Part shown: positions 34,173-43,985 of the stretch, in pieces
How positions within the stretch are numbered: the stretch's first letter is position 1
How the letters are laid out: the number at the start of each line of letters is the position of its first letter
Origin: Salegentibacter sediminis
GTDB taxonomy: Bacteria; Bacteroidota; Bacteroidia; Flavobacteriales; Flavobacteriaceae
Direction: 5' to 3'
Length of the DNA stretch: 64,000 nucleotides
Assembly: GCF_002078605.1 (NCBI RefSeq)
Contig: NZ_MSJR01000004.1
Location: 1 to 64,000, forward strand
Notes under the pieces: generated by a model
The model's input: only the letters and a program-made list of their open reading frames with translations
Databases searched by the model: none
Told to the model about the DNA's origin: nothing
Translations under genes and position numbers: made by a program

Positions 34173-36299
34173 ATGAAAACATTATTATTTATTTTACTTG
34201 GAAGCCTTACATTTGCCACCGCCCAAAACAATAATGAATTGAAACAGGAAATTTTACCTCCCAAAGCTCAGAAAATAGCCGAGAAACTGGAATTTCATGG
34301 AGATGTACGGATAGATGATTATTATTGGATGAACGATAGAGAAAATCCTGATGTGATTGAATATCTCAAACGTGAAAATGAATATAACGAGAAGATGACG
34401 GCACATACCAAAGAGTTTCAGGAGGAACTCTTTGAGGAGATGAAATCCAGAATAAAGGAAGATGATAAATCGGTGCCATATAAATTAAACGGCTATTGGT
34501 ATTTAACCCGTTTTGAAAAAGGTTATGATTACCCTATTTATTCGCGCAAGAAAGATAGCCTGGATGCTTCTGAAGAGGTTATGTTTAATGTAAACGATAT
34601 GGCCGAAGCTCATGATTACTACAGCCTTGGTGGCCTGAACGTGAGCGAGGACAATAAACTTGTTGCCTTTGGCGTAGACACGGTTAGCCGAAGAAAATAT
34701 ACCATTCAGGTTAAAAATTTGGAAACCGGTGAGATCTTATCAGATAAAATAGACAATACCACCGGGGGTTCTACCTGGGCCAGCGATAACAAAACACTTT
34801 TTTACACCAAAAAAGACGTGCAGACGCTTAGGTCATTCAGAATCTATAAACACGTTTTAGGAACCGATGCTTCTGAAGATGAACTGGTATACGAAGAAGA
34901 AGACGAAACCTTTAATACTTACGTCTATAAATCGAAATCAAGGGAATATATAATTATTGGTTCTGGGAGTACCTTAACTACCGAATATCGGGTACTGAAA
35001 GCCGATAATCCTAATGGCGAATTTAAAGTAATCCAGGACCGGGAACGTGGGTTGGAGTACAGTATCTCTCATTTTGGAGATCATTTTTATATCCTTACCA
35101 ATAAAGATGATGCCACCAATTTCAAATTGATGAAAACTCCGGTAGATGCTACCTCGCAGGAAAATTGGACCGATGTCATCCCGCACCGGGAAGATTTTCT
35201 TCTGGAAGATATCGATATTTTCAAGGAATATCTGGTTGTGAGTGAACGCAATAACGGGCTTAATAAAATAAGGATCATCAGATGGGATGGAGACAAAGAA
35301 TATTATATTCCTTTTGATAATGAAACCTATACGGCATATACTTCTATAAATCCATCATTTGATACCGATATTTTAAGGTATACTTATAATTCGCTTACTA
35401 CTCCTACCTCGGTAATAGACTTTAATATGAAGACCGGGGAAAAAACCGTTCTGAAAGAGCAGGAGGTTTTAGGCGGAAAATTTGATAAAGACAACTATAC
35501 TTCAGAAAGGATATGGGCTACCGCTGAAGACGGAACAAAAGTGCCTGTTTCTTTGGTATACCGGAAAGGTCTGGAAAAAAACTCTAAGAATCCCGTGCTT
35601 CAATATGCCTATGGCTCTTATGGTTCTACTATAGATCCTTACTTTTCTTCTGTGCGTTTAAGCCTGCTTGATAGAGGTTTTATTTATGCTATCGCTCACA
35701 TAAGAGGAGGAGAGTACCTGGGCCGAAATTGGTATGAAGAAGGGAAACTCTTTAGAAAAAAGAACACTTTCACCGATTTTATTGATGTGTCTAAACATTT
35801 AATTGAAGAGAAATATACCTCTGAGGAGCATTTATATGCTATGGGTGGTTCTGCCGGGGGACTATTGATGGGTGCAGTTGTGAATATGGCTCCTGAGCTC
35901 TATAACGGAGTGATTGCTGCAGTACCCTTTGTAGATGTGGTGACCACAATGCTGGATGACAGTATTCCGCTTACTACCGGAGAATATGATGAATGGGGAA
36001 ATCCTAACGACTTAGAATATTACGAGTATATGAAGTCTTATTCTCCATACGACAATGTGACGGCACAGGACTATCCTAATATGCTGGTTACAACCGGGCT
36101 TCACGATTCTCAGGTACAATATTGGGAGCCGGCAAAATGGGTAGCTAAATTACGGGATATGAAGACCGATAATAATAAGTTGTTATTCCATACCAATATG
36201 GAAGCAGGTCATGGGGGTGCTTCCGGAAGGTTTGAAGCATTAAAAGAAGTCGCCGAAGAGTATGCTTTTCTGTTGGATTTAGAAGGAATAACCGAATAA
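34173..36299 (+). CDS. S9 family peptidase (oligopeptidase B-like)
   Basis: The 708-residue protein has a signal peptide (1-17), a seven-bladed beta-propeller (about 80-420) and a C-terminal alpha/beta-hydrolase. The catalytic serine is in 'MGGSAGG' (about 560), the aspartate in 'TTGLHDSQVQYWEP' (about 645) and the histidine in 'EAGHGGASGR' (about 680). Such enzymes cut short peptides after basic residues or proline; the 'GGSAGG' and 'DYYWMNDREN' motifs favour the oligopeptidase B branch. Export to the periplasm is expected from the signal. Confidence 0.9.
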   Translation: MKTLLFILLGSLTFATAQNNNELKQEILPPKAQKIAEKLEFHGDVRIDDYYWMNDRENPDVIEYLKRENEYNEKMTAHTKEFQEELFEEMKSRIKEDDKSVPYKLNGYWYLTRFEKGYDYPIYSRKKDSLDASEEVMFNVNDMAEAHDYYSLGGLNVSEDNKLVAFGVDTVSRRKYTIQVKNLETGEILSDKIDNTTGGSTWASDNKTLFYTKKDVQTLRSFRIYKHVLGTDASEDELVYEEEDETFNTYVYKSKSREYIIIGSGSTLTTEYRVLKADNPNGEFKVIQDRERGLEYSISHFGDHFYILTNKDDATNFKLMKTPVDATSQENWTDVIPHREDFLLEDIDIFKEYLVVSERNNGLNKIRIIRWDGDKEYYIPFDNETYTAYTSINPSFDTDILRYTYNSLTTPTSVIDFNMKTGEKTVLKEQEVLGGKFDKDNYTSERIWATAEDGTKVPVSLVYRKGLEKNSKNPVLQYAYGSYGSTIDPYFSSVRLSLLDRGFIYAIAHIRGGEYLGRNWYEEGKLFRKKNTFTDFIDVSKHLIEEKYTSEEHLYAMGGSAGGLLMGAVVNMAPELYNGVIAAVPFVDVVTTMLDDSIPLTTGEYDEWGNPNDLEYYEYMKSYSPYDNVTAQDYPNMLVTTGLHDSQVQYWEPAKWVAKLRDMKTDNNKLLFHTNMEAGHGGASGRFEALKEVAEEYAFLLDLEGITE

Positions 36300-36368
36300 T
36301 TAAAAAATTTGCCTTAACTTTGGCCGGTTTGCAATCTGAACTTTTTCAATTTAGAAAAATCAGTAAAT

Positions 36369-36376
36369 TAATTTTG
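36369..36376 (+). promoter_or_regulatory. Candidate -7 box for the cysteine synthase-like gene
   Basis: TAATTTTG matches TAnnTTTG and ends 15 bp before ATG 36392. A second match, TAACTTTG at 36315-36322, lies further upstream. Neither has a good -33 partner. Confidence 0.4.
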
Positions 36377-36391
36377 TAAAGAACTTCATTT

Positions 36392-37432
36392 ATGAAAGAA
36401 GAATTGCAAGTTTATGATAACGTATTGCAATTAATAGGTAATACGCCCCTCATTCAACTTAAAAAAATTACTAAAGGAATTAAAGGCGATTTTTTCGCAA
36501 AAGTAGAAGCCTTTAATCCGGGACATTCCACCAAAGACCGTATCGCGTTATACATTATCGAGGAAGCCGAAAGAAAAGGTATTTTAAAACCGGGTGATAC
36601 TATTATTGAAACCACCTCTGGAAATACCGGTTTCAGCATTGCAATGGTGAGTATTATTAAAGGATATGAATGTATTTTGGCAGTTAGCTCAAAATCTTCT
36701 AACGATAAAATTGATATGCTCAAAACTATGGGAGCCAAGGTATATGTTTGCCCGGCTCACGTAGCAGCAGATGATCCCAGATCTTATTATGAGGTGGCCA
36801 AGAGGCTGCATCAGGAAATAAAAGGATCGGTTTATATCAATCAGTATTTCAATGAGCTTAATATGGATGCTCACTTTAATAGTACCGGTCCGGAAATCTG
36901 GAAACAGACAGAAGGGAAGATCACACATCTCATAGCTTGTAGCGGTACAGGAGGAACAATCTCAGGAACCGCCCGTTACCTTAAGGAGCAAAACCCCGGG
37001 ATAAAAGTGATAGGAATTGATGCCTATGGTTCTGTTCTTAAAAAATATCACGAAACCAGGGAATTTGATGCTAAGGAGATTTACCCCTACCGTATTGAAG
37101 GTCTTGGTAAAAACCTTATTCCAACCGCTACAGATTTTGATGCTATCGATAAATTTGTGAAGGTTTCTGATGAGGAGAGTGCACACACAGCGCGTGAACT
37201 TGCGAAAACCGAAGGTTTGTTCGTAGGCTATACCAGTGGTGCTGCAATGCAGGGGCTAAAGCAACTTGCCCGGGAAGGGGAGTTTGATGAGAATAGCAAT
37301 GTAGTGCTTATTTTTCCTGACCACGGTTCAAGGTATATGAGTAAGATTTACAGCGATAAGTGGATGGATGAGCAAGGCTTTTTTGATACTCAAAATAAAG
37401 CCGCTGCCCAGGAGATCGAATTCATAAAGTAA
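36392..37432 (+). CDS. PLP-dependent cysteine synthase / cystathionine beta-synthase-like enzyme
   Basis: The 346-residue fold-type II PLP enzyme shows '[10 protein letters not shown]' (about 14-23), the PLP lysine in '[10 protein letters not shown]' (about 45-54), 'TTSGNTGFS' (about 75) and the phosphate-binding '[10 protein letters not shown]'. The segment '[12 protein letters not shown]' resembles the catalytic core of cystathionine beta-synthase more than O-acetylserine sulfhydrylase, but there are no CBS domains at the C-terminus. It therefore makes cysteine or cystathionine from an activated serine. Monocistronic, with a terminator downstream. Confidence 0.85.
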   Translation: MKEELQVYDNVLQLIGNTPLIQLKKITKGIKGDFFAKVEAFNPGHSTKDRIALYIIEEAERKGILKPGDTIIETTSGNTGFSIAMVSIIKGYECILAVSSKSSNDKIDMLKTMGAKVYVCPAHVAADDPRSYYEVAKRLHQEIKGSVYINQYFNELNMDAHFNSTGPEIWKQTEGKITHLIACSGTGGTISGTARYLKEQNPGIKVIGIDAYGSVLKKYHETREFDAKEIYPYRIEGLGKNLIPTATDFDAIDKFVKVSDEESAHTARELAKTEGLFVGYTSGAAMQGLKQLAREGEFDENSNVVLIFPDHGSRYMSKIYSDKWMDEQGFFDTQNKAAAQEIEFIK

Positions 37433-37460
37433 AACTTTGATTACATATAGTATAAATAAT

Positions 37461-37496
37461 AAAGGCATTCCCAGGCACGGGATGCCTTTGTTTTTA
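37461..37496 (+). terminator. Terminator after the cysteine synthase-like gene
   Basis: AAAGGCATTCCC and GGGATGCCTTT form a stem with a one-base bulge and a six-base loop, followed by GTTTTTAT, 28 bp after the stop. Confidence 0.75.
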
Positions 37497-37521
37497 TGTG
37501 AAATAAAGGCTAAAAAATAAC

Positions 37522-37554
37522 TTTGTACAGTTGATTCTATTTTAAGTATTTTTG
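37522..37554 (+). promoter_or_regulatory. Promoter of the serine palmitoyltransferase-like gene
   Basis: TTTG (37522-37525), a 21-bp spacer and TATTTTTG (37547-37554) match both Bacteroidetes promoter elements. The box ends 21 bp before ATG 37576. Confidence 0.65.
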
Positions 37555-37575
37555 CGGCTAGTTAAAAAAACATCG

Positions 37576-38838
37576 ATGAAAGACTTATTTGATAAAATTT
37601 ATAAAGATAAAGGACCATTAGGAAAGTGGGCAGAGCAGGCCGAAGGCTATTTTGTATTCCCTAAGCTGGAGGGCCCAATTTCCAATAGAATGAAGTTTAG
37701 AGGAAAAGATGTTATTACCTGGAGTATAAACGATTATTTAGGGCTATCTAATCACCCGGAAGTTAGAAAGGTTGATGCTGAAGCTGCCGCCGAATACGGT
37801 TCTGCATATCCAATGGGTGCCAGAATGATGAGTGGGCACACCAGCATGCATGAGCGCCTGCAGGATGAGCTGGCCTCCTTTGTGCATAAACAATCGGCTT
37901 ACCTTCTTAATTTTGGTTATCAGGGGATGGTTTCTACCATTGATGCCCTTGTTTCTAAAGCCGATGTTATTGTGTATGATGTAGATGCACACGCCTGTAT
38001 CATAGATGGGGTAAGGCTCCATTTGGGACAGCGTTTCACCTACAAACATAACGATATGGAAAGTATCGAAAAAAACCTGCAACGTGCTACAAAAATAGCG
38101 GAACAAACCGGAGGCGGAATTTTGCTTATTTCTGAAGGTGTTTTCGGAATGCGTGGGGAACAGGGGAAACTTAAGGAAATTGTAGAGCTGAAGAAAAAAT
38201 ATAATTTCCGCTTGTTCGTTGATGACGCCCACGGTTTTGGAACCCTGGGAAAAACAGGGGCAGGAGCCGGAGAAGAACAAGGTGTACAGGATGAAATTGA
38301 TGTATACTTCGCTACTTTCGCCAAAGCAATGGCCAGTACCGGTGCCTTTATTGCTGCCGATAAAGAAATTATAGATTATTTAAAATATAACCTGCGTTCG
38401 CAAATGTTCGCCAAATCTTTACAAATGCAACTCGTGGTAGGTGCCTTGAAACGTTTGGAAATGCTACGTACCATGCCCGAACTTAAAGAAAAGCTTTGGG
38501 AAAACGTTAATGCCTTGCAAAACGGCTTAAAAGACCGCGGATTTGACATAGGAACAACACAAAGTTGTGTTACTCCTGTTTATCTCGAAGGAAGTATTCC
38601 TGAGGCTATGGCCCTGGTAAAAGATCTTAGGGAAAATCACGGCGTATTTTGTTCCATTGTGGTATACCCGGTAATTCCTAAAGGAATGATTCTTCTTAGA
38701 ATGATCCCAACAGCAAGTCATACCCTACAGGATGTGGAAGAGACCTTAGAGGCTTTTACCGCGATAAGGGAACGGCTGGAAAACGGAACTTACAAAAGAT
38801 TATCAGCTTCAGTTGAAGCAGCTATGGCCAGAAAATAA
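37576..38838 (+). CDS. spt: Serine palmitoyltransferase-like alpha-oxoamine synthase
   Basis: The 420-residue PLP enzyme belongs to the alpha-oxoamine synthase group (SPT, KBL, BioF, HemA). Visible are 'NDYLGLSNHP' (about 57-66), 'GSAYPMGARMMSGH', the 'DDAHGFGTLG' motif binding the PLP ring nitrogen (about 214-223) and the PLP lysine in 'FAKAMAS' (about 250). Bacteroidota use a soluble SPT of this type to join serine to an acyl-CoA/ACP as the first step of sphingolipid synthesis; KBL is the main alternative. ATG 37576 is preferred over TTG 37552, which is part of the promoter box. Monocistronic. Confidence 0.82.
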   Translation: MKDLFDKIYKDKGPLGKWAEQAEGYFVFPKLEGPISNRMKFRGKDVITWSINDYLGLSNHPEVRKVDAEAAAEYGSAYPMGARMMSGHTSMHERLQDELASFVHKQSAYLLNFGYQGMVSTIDALVSKADVIVYDVDAHACIIDGVRLHLGQRFTYKHNDMESIEKNLQRATKIAEQTGGGILLISEGVFGMRGEQGKLKEIVELKKKYNFRLFVDDAHGFGTLGKTGAGAGEEQGVQDEIDVYFATFAKAMASTGAFIAADKEIIDYLKYNLRSQMFAKSLQMQLVVGALKRLEMLRTMPELKEKLWENVNALQNGLKDRGFDIGTTQSCVTPVYLEGSIPEAMALVKDLRENHGVFCSIVVYPVIPKGMILLRMIPTASHTLQDVEETLEAFTAIRERLENGTYKRLSASVEAAMARK

Positions 38839-38860
38839 GGAGCCTTTAAATATTCTAATA

Positions 38861-38893
38861 AAAAAGGTGGCTGATCTCAGCCACCCTTTTTAT
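38861..38893. terminator. Bidirectional terminator after the SPT-like gene
   Basis: AAAAAGGTGGCTGA-TC-TCAGCCACCCTTTTT has a perfect 9-bp GC-rich core stem with A and T tracts on both sides. It serves the convergent gene at 38912 as well. Confidence 0.88.
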
Positions 38894-38911
38894 TTCCGTT
38901 AATTTTCTCAG

Positions 38912-39865
38912 CTAATTAACTTCATCACTTTTCTCTTTTTCGATGAATTCACCTTCTTCATATCTCCACCTGCTTTCTTCTTCCTCTTCGACATATTCCT
39001 CATCTTTATGCATATCAATCCTATAGGATACTCCGGCGGCAACCTGCCATCGGGAAGGAGTGTCTTTAACATTAATTAATCCCGAAATATCTAACTGGAA
39101 ATCTTTTCCGAAGAGAAAGGCGGCGCCACCTCTAAACAGATCATCGGCGTAGAGGTCGCTAATTATCCCCTGGTATTCCCCAAAGACGGCAAATTTTGGA
39201 GTGATAGCGTGAGTTAGGGTAGCTATACCCGCGTAAGTAGGATATTCTTCTGTAAATTTATCTCCTATAAAATTAAGCACCAAAACCCAGCGCCCCCAGT
39301 TATTTTGCGTGATGATAGCTGCCTTTGGGCTAATAACCGATTCTCCCTCGAACATATAAGGGTTGTCCCACCAGGAAAAATTTGCCCCGGCATAGACCGA
39401 AACGGCGGGAATTAGGGTTTTCCATTTAAATCCCTGATTTGCTTTCCAGCTGTATAAATTGGGCTTATCTTCTTCTAAGCTTCGGTGTGGATCAAAAAGC
39501 AGGAACTTGGCACCGATGGTGTTTTCTTTGAAATTAGCTCTCTCATATTCTTCTTCCACTGCTCCCCTGGAAAGTAAAGTTTTTTCCTGCTGAAAGGATC
39601 CGAAAAAATTAAGTTCGAGGATCTCGGTCAGGAAACCGAATCTCAGGCCGTAGCTTGCTCCCAGGATGTCTGTATCGGTATAGTAAAGCGAATGATTATC
39701 GTTTCCCATAAAAGCCCCGGCCTCCAGTTGAAGGACATTTTTACCCACGGCAAAGGCACCCTGGGATTCCCCCGGTCTGTTGGAATTTATGGTCTCGGTA
39801 TACTGAGCCCTGGTTTGAAAAATTATAGTAAAAATAAAAAGAAAAGAGACCGTTGTTTTTAGCAT
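38912..39865 (-). CDS. Outer-membrane transporter-like protein (MetA-pathway/PF13557 type)
   Basis: The 317-residue protein has a signal peptide (about 1-20), then alternating amphipathic beta-strands throughout, with the early 'NRPGESQGAFAVGKN' typical of proteins annotated as transporter or phenol MetA-pathway-like outer-membrane proteins. The function of this family is not established. After the last strand there is a ~30-residue, highly Glu-rich charged tail. Monocistronic; its promoter region is shared with the divergent DUF4834 gene. Confidence 0.72.
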   Translation of the reverse strand: MLKTTVSFLFIFTIIFQTRAQYTETINSNRPGESQGAFAVGKNVLQLEAGAFMGNDNHSLYYTDTDILGASYGLRFGFLTEILELNFFGSFQQEKTLLSRGAVEEEYERANFKENTIGAKFLLFDPHRSLEEDKPNLYSWKANQGFKWKTLIPAVSVYAGANFSWWDNPYMFEGESVISPKAAIITQNNWGRWVLVLNFIGDKFTEEYPTYAGIATLTHAITPKFAVFGEYQGIISDLYADDLFRGGAAFLFGKDFQLDISGLINVKDTPSRWQVAAGVSYRIDMHKDEEYVEEEEESRWRYEEGEFIEKEKSDEVN

Positions 39866-39927
39866 AGCAAATGTCTTTGTTAAACCAAATATAGGAGAAT
39901 TTATTATTAATTTAGGATTGAAAAGCT

Positions 39928-39957
39928 CGCGTTTGTGAAGCCTAATTTTTATTTTTG
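39928..39957 (+). promoter_or_regulatory. Promoter of the DUF4834-YfhO-glycan genes
   Basis: TTG (39928-39930), a 19-bp spacer and TATTTTTG (39950-39957) match the promoter consensus. The box ends 14 bp before the ATG at 39972. Confidence 0.6.
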
Positions 39958-39971
39958 CAAAAAGCCATTAA

Positions 39972-40247
39972 ATGTTTGAAGCTTCTTTTACAGCTGTTCT
40001 GAAAACGATTTTAATAATCCTGTTAGTATACTTCGGGTTTAAATTATTAATTCGTTGGTTTGGTCCATTGATCCTTAAATACTTTATGAGAAAAGTGGGC
40101 AAACAATTTCAGCAACAATTTAACCAGCAACAACCTTATAATTCTCAAAAAAAAGAACCTAAGGTTAGTGTAGATAAAAAATCTAAAGGCAATCGCAGAT
40201 CTAACAAAAAAGTAGGAGAATACATCGATTACGAAGAAATTGATTAA
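39972..40247 (+). CDS. DUF4834 family protein
   Basis: The 91-residue protein has one N-terminal helix (about 8-32), an amphipathic segment, a Gln/Asn-rich stretch ('KQFQQQFNQQQ') and a basic tail ending 'GEYIDYEEID'. This layout is that of DUF4834, small proteins found only in Bacteroidota next to YfhO-type genes. Function unknown; membrane attachment is likely. It is first in an apparent operon with YfhO, the glycosyltransferase and the flippase. Confidence 0.75.
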   Translation: MFEASFTAVLKTILIILLVYFGFKLLIRWFGPLILKYFMRKVGKQFQQQFNQQQPYNSQKKEPKVSVDKKSKGNRRSNKKVGEYIDYEEID

Positions 40248-40273
40248 TTTCGAGCCTACTAAATTATTTTTTG

Positions 40274-42691
40274 ATGGCTCAGTACAAGCGGTATCTTCCT
40301 CATATTCTTGTTTTATTTGGTTTCATAGTAATTTCGCTCTTATATTTTAGCCCTGTTCTTCAGGGTAAAATGATCTTTCAGAGCGATATCGTTCAATATA
40401 CGGGAATGGCTAAAGAGCAGAATGATTTCAGAGCTCAAACAGGCCAGGAACCCTACTGGACCAATGCCGCTTTCGGCGGAATGCCTACCTATCAACTCGG
40501 AGCTAATTATCCGCATAATTATGTGAAAAAACTGGATTCTGTCCTTCGGTTTCTTCCCAGACCGGCAGATTACCTTTTCCTTTATTTTCTCGGTTTTTAT
40601 ATCCTTTTACTTTGCTTGAAAATTGATTATAAACTTGCTTTTTTAGGAGCTCTGGCATTCGGATTTTCAACTTACCTGATAATTATACTTGGAGTAGGGC
40701 ATAATGCCAAAGCTCACGCTATTGCCTATATGCCAATGGTTCTGGGTGGAATAATTTTAACTTTCAGACAGAAATTCTGGCTTGGAGGAATTTTACTGGC
40801 TATCGCGATGGCCCTGGAGATAGGTGCAAACCATTTTCAGATGACTTTTTATCTGCTGCTACTGGTTATCGTACTCGGGATTGCATACCTGGTGGATGCT
40901 TTCAGAAAGGGATTGATTCCCCAGTATTTTAAGGCACTTGGGGTGATGGTGATCGCGGTGATTGTCGCCATAGGTGCAAATGCCACTAATCTTCTTGCTA
41001 CACAGGAATACACCCAATTTAGTACAAGAGGGGATACCGGGCTAAGCATTGAACCTGATGGTTCTGAAAAAACCGCGAGTGGCCTGGATTATTCTTATAT
41101 AACCGAATACAGTTACGGGATAGTTGAATCTTTCAACTTGTTTATTCCCCGGTTTATGGGAGGTTCTAATGCTGAAAAACTCGATAAAGATTCCAATATT
41201 TATCAAGCCATTCTGGAACTTGGGGCCTCACCGGCCCAGGCTGCCGATTTTGCTAAAAATGCGCCTACTTACTGGGGAGATCAACCCTTTGTGGGAGCAC
41301 CGGCCTATATTGGCGCTACAGTCTTATTCTTCTTTGTCTTTGCCCTTTTTCTGATAAGAGGTCGCCTTAAATGGTGGATAGTAGGGGGAAGTATTCTGGC
41401 ATTGTTATTATCCTGGGGAAAAAATTTCGGATTTTTAACCGAATTCTTTATCGATTATGTCCCTCTCTATAATAAATTCAGGGCGGTATCCTCCATTCAG
41501 GTGATCATAGAATTATGCGCGCCTGCTCTTGCTATAGTCGGACTTTCCAGGTTATTTTCTAAAGAGATCTCCATCGATAAAAAGGAATATGCACTTAAAT
41601 GGGCAGGTATTATAACAGGAGGTTTGGCTCTTGTTTTTCTTCTGTTTAAATCGGTGCTTTTTGATTTTAGCGGAGGTTCTGATGCTGCATTAAGGCAACA
41701 ACTCGGGATGGATTTTGTGCGGGCACTTAAAGAAGACCGAAAAGCTATATTTACTACCGATGCCCTTAGAAGCCTTATCCTTGTTCTTTTATGTGTTTCT
41801 CTTATTTGGTTTTACCTTAAAGGAAAACTAAGGAAGAATCTGCTTATTGGTGGTTTTGCAATCTTAATCTTATTCGATCTGGTTGGTGTAGATCGTCGCT
41901 ATGTAAATAATGATGATTTTGTTAATGCCAGGCAGATGGAACAGCCATTTCAGCCAACCCAGGCCGATGAACAAATCCTGCAGGACCAATCGCATTACCG
42001 GGTGTTTGATGTTAGTGGGAGCCCGTTTAACACTGGAAGAACTTCATATTTCCATAAAAGTATAGGTGGGTACCATGCAGCAAAACCAGGGCGTATGCAG
42101 GAACTTTTTGATTTCTATATTTCTCAAAATAATATGGATATTTTGAATATGCTCAATGTGAAATACTTCATCGTTCCTGCTGAAGATGGAGCCCCCCAGG
42201 CTCAGCAAAACCCCCGAGCTTATGGAAATGCGTGGTTGGTTAATGAACTGGAATATGTTGCTGATACAAATGAAGAAATCCTGGAACTAGAGAATACAGA
42301 CCTTCAAAATTCGGCCATTGCAGATAAAAAGTTTAGCGATATAGTTTCCGGTAAAACCCAATGGAATGCTAAGGGAGAATTAAGTTTGCTAAATGCGGCA
42401 CCTAATGAAATGATCTATGAATTTGAATCGGATAGCGAACAACTGGCCGTTTTTTCAGAGATGTATTATGCTCCTGGTTGGCAAGCCTATATAGATGGAC
42501 AGCCGGTAGAACACTTCAGGGTAAATTATGTGTTGCGGGCTTTGGAAATTCCTGCCGGAAAGCACGAAATTACCTTCAGGTTTGAACCGGAAGTTGTAAA
42601 TACAGGTAGTCGTATCGCCCTTGCGAGTTCTATAATTCTTGTTTTGGCAATTCTTGGAGGTTTATTTTACGGGTTTCGCCGTAAGGAATAA
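40274..42691 (+). CDS. YfhO family multi-pass membrane protein
   Basis: The 805-residue protein has about 13 hydrophobic helices through residue ~545, the early YfhO motif 'MIFQSDIVQYTGMAKEQ' near residue 33, a soluble domain (about 560-770) and a last helix before the end. YfhO proteins are GT-C-like membrane proteins that help transfer sugars to cell-wall or surface polymers in other phyla. ATG 40274 follows an in-frame TTG. It is spaced 26 bp from DUF4834 and 4 bp from the glycosyltransferase, so a role in surface glycan building is likely. Confidence 0.82.
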   Translation: MAQYKRYLPHILVLFGFIVISLLYFSPVLQGKMIFQSDIVQYTGMAKEQNDFRAQTGQEPYWTNAAFGGMPTYQLGANYPHNYVKKLDSVLRFLPRPADYLFLYFLGFYILLLCLKIDYKLAFLGALAFGFSTYLIIILGVGHNAKAHAIAYMPMVLGGIILTFRQKFWLGGILLAIAMALEIGANHFQMTFYLLLLVIVLGIAYLVDAFRKGLIPQYFKALGVMVIAVIVAIGANATNLLATQEYTQFSTRGDTGLSIEPDGSEKTASGLDYSYITEYSYGIVESFNLFIPRFMGGSNAEKLDKDSNIYQAILELGASPAQAADFAKNAPTYWGDQPFVGAPAYIGATVLFFFVFALFLIRGRLKWWIVGGSILALLLSWGKNFGFLTEFFIDYVPLYNKFRAVSSIQVIIELCAPALAIVGLSRLFSKEISIDKKEYALKWAGIITGGLALVFLLFKSVLFDFSGGSDAALRQQLGMDFVRALKEDRKAIFTTDALRSLILVLLCVSLIWFYLKGKLRKNLLIGGFAILILFDLVGVDRRYVNNDDFVNARQMEQPFQPTQADEQILQDQSHYRVFDVSGSPFNTGRTSYFHKSIGGYHAAKPGRMQELFDFYISQNNMDILNMLNVKYFIVPAEDGAPQAQQNPRAYGNAWLVNELEYVADTNEEILELENTDLQNSAIADKKFSDIVSGKTQWNAKGELSLLNAAPNEMIYEFESDSEQLAVFSEMYYAPGWQAYIDGQPVEHFRVNYVLRALEIPAGKHEITFRFEPEVVNTGSRIALASSIILVLAILGGLFYGFRRKE

Positions 42692-42695
42692 GCGT

Positions 42696-43976
42696 ATGAA
42701 AAAGGTCCTTATCATAGCATATTACTGGCCTCCGGCTGGTGGGCCCGGGGTACAACGCTGGTTGAAATTCGTGAAATATCTCAGGGAGTTCGAGATTGAG
42801 CCTGTACTTTTTATTCCGGAAAATCCCTCTTATCCTATAACCGATAAAAAACTGGAAAGCGAGGTTCCCGATAACCTTCAAATTATAAAAAGAAAAATAT
42901 TTGAGCCTTATAGTCTCGCAGGTTTGTTTTCAAAAGAGGAAACAGAGACTATAAGTTCCGGCATAATTGCCGATGAACAAAACCAGACCTGGTTACAAAG
43001 CCTGATGCTCTACATTAGAGGGAATTTCTTTATTCCCGATGCAAGAAAATTCTGGATAAAACCTTCAGTTAAATTCCTGAAGGATTTTCTACAAAAAGAA
43101 GATATCGATACCGTGATAACCACCGGTCCACCACATAGCATTCATCTTATCGGGATGAATTTAAAAGAGGAACTACCAATACAATGGATCGCCGATTTTA
43201 GAGATCCCTGGACCCAAATTGGTTATCATTCAAAATTAAAGCTGACTAAAAAGGCGCAGAAAAAGCATGAATTATTAGAGGGAGAAGTATTAAATACAGC
43301 CGATAAAATTATTGTAACAAGTCATACCACCAAAGCCGAATTTGAAAGCAAGACCAAAAAACCGGTCTTCCTAATCACCAACGGATATGATGAAGTGAAA
43401 TTTTCAGAACCTATTCTCTCCGATAAAAAATTCAGTTTTTCTCATATTGGTTCACTGCTTTCGGGAAGAAACCCGAAATTCCTCTGGGAAAGTTTTCGGG
43501 AATTGATCGAGGAAGATGCCGATTTTAAAGAATCCTTTCGGCTTCGTCTTGTAGGCAGAGTGAGCCCTGAAGTGATTAAAAGTATAAAAGAAAATCGGCT
43601 GGAGGAACACCTGGAACTGATACCCTATGTGAGCCACCGGGAGGCTTTGATATATCAGCGTAAGAGCCAGGTTTTACTGCTTTTGGAGATAGATAGTATA
43701 GAAACCCGGGGCATCATTCCTGGAAAATTATTCGAATACCTGAACGCTAAACGCCCTATCCTGGCTATTGGGCCTGAAAAGTGGGATGTTCAAAAAATTT
43801 TAGAAGAAACAGGAGCAGGGGAATGCTTCGAATATTCAGATAAGGAAGCGATGAAAATTAAGCTTAAAAAACTTTTTTCAGCTTTTAAGACGGCGAACTT
43901 AAATTCAGAACCGCAGCATATAGCCCAATATAGCCGAAAAATGCTTACCGGTAAATTGGCTAACTTGTTAAGGTAA
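42696..43976 (+). CDS. Glycosyltransferase, GT-B fold (family 4-like)
   Basis: The 426-residue protein opens with 'VLIIAYYWPPAGGPGVQR' (residues 3-20), typical of group 1/GT4-like transferases, and has a C-terminal Rossmann half with 'SHIGSLLSGRNPKF' (about 248) and the donor-binding region 'RGIIPGKLFEYLNAKRPILAIG' (about 338-359, with the E of the EX7E region). It should transfer a nucleotide-activated sugar to a lipid-linked or surface glycan. ATG 42696 lies 4 bp after the YfhO stop; the longer frame overlaps YfhO and is rejected. Confidence 0.85.
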   Translation: MKKVLIIAYYWPPAGGPGVQRWLKFVKYLREFEIEPVLFIPENPSYPITDKKLESEVPDNLQIIKRKIFEPYSLAGLFSKEETETISSGIIADEQNQTWLQSLMLYIRGNFFIPDARKFWIKPSVKFLKDFLQKEDIDTVITTGPPHSIHLIGMNLKEELPIQWIADFRDPWTQIGYHSKLKLTKKAQKKHELLEGEVLNTADKIIVTSHTTKAEFESKTKKPVFLITNGYDEVKFSEPILSDKKFSFSHIGSLLSGRNPKFLWESFRELIEEDADFKESFRLRLVGRVSPEVIKSIKENRLEEHLELIPYVSHREALIYQRKSQVLLLLEIDSIETRGIIPGKLFEYLNAKRPILAIGPEKWDVQKILEETGAGECFEYSDKEAMKIKLKKLFSAFKTANLNSEPQHIAQYSRKMLTGKLANLLR

Positions 43977-43985
43977 AATCACGCT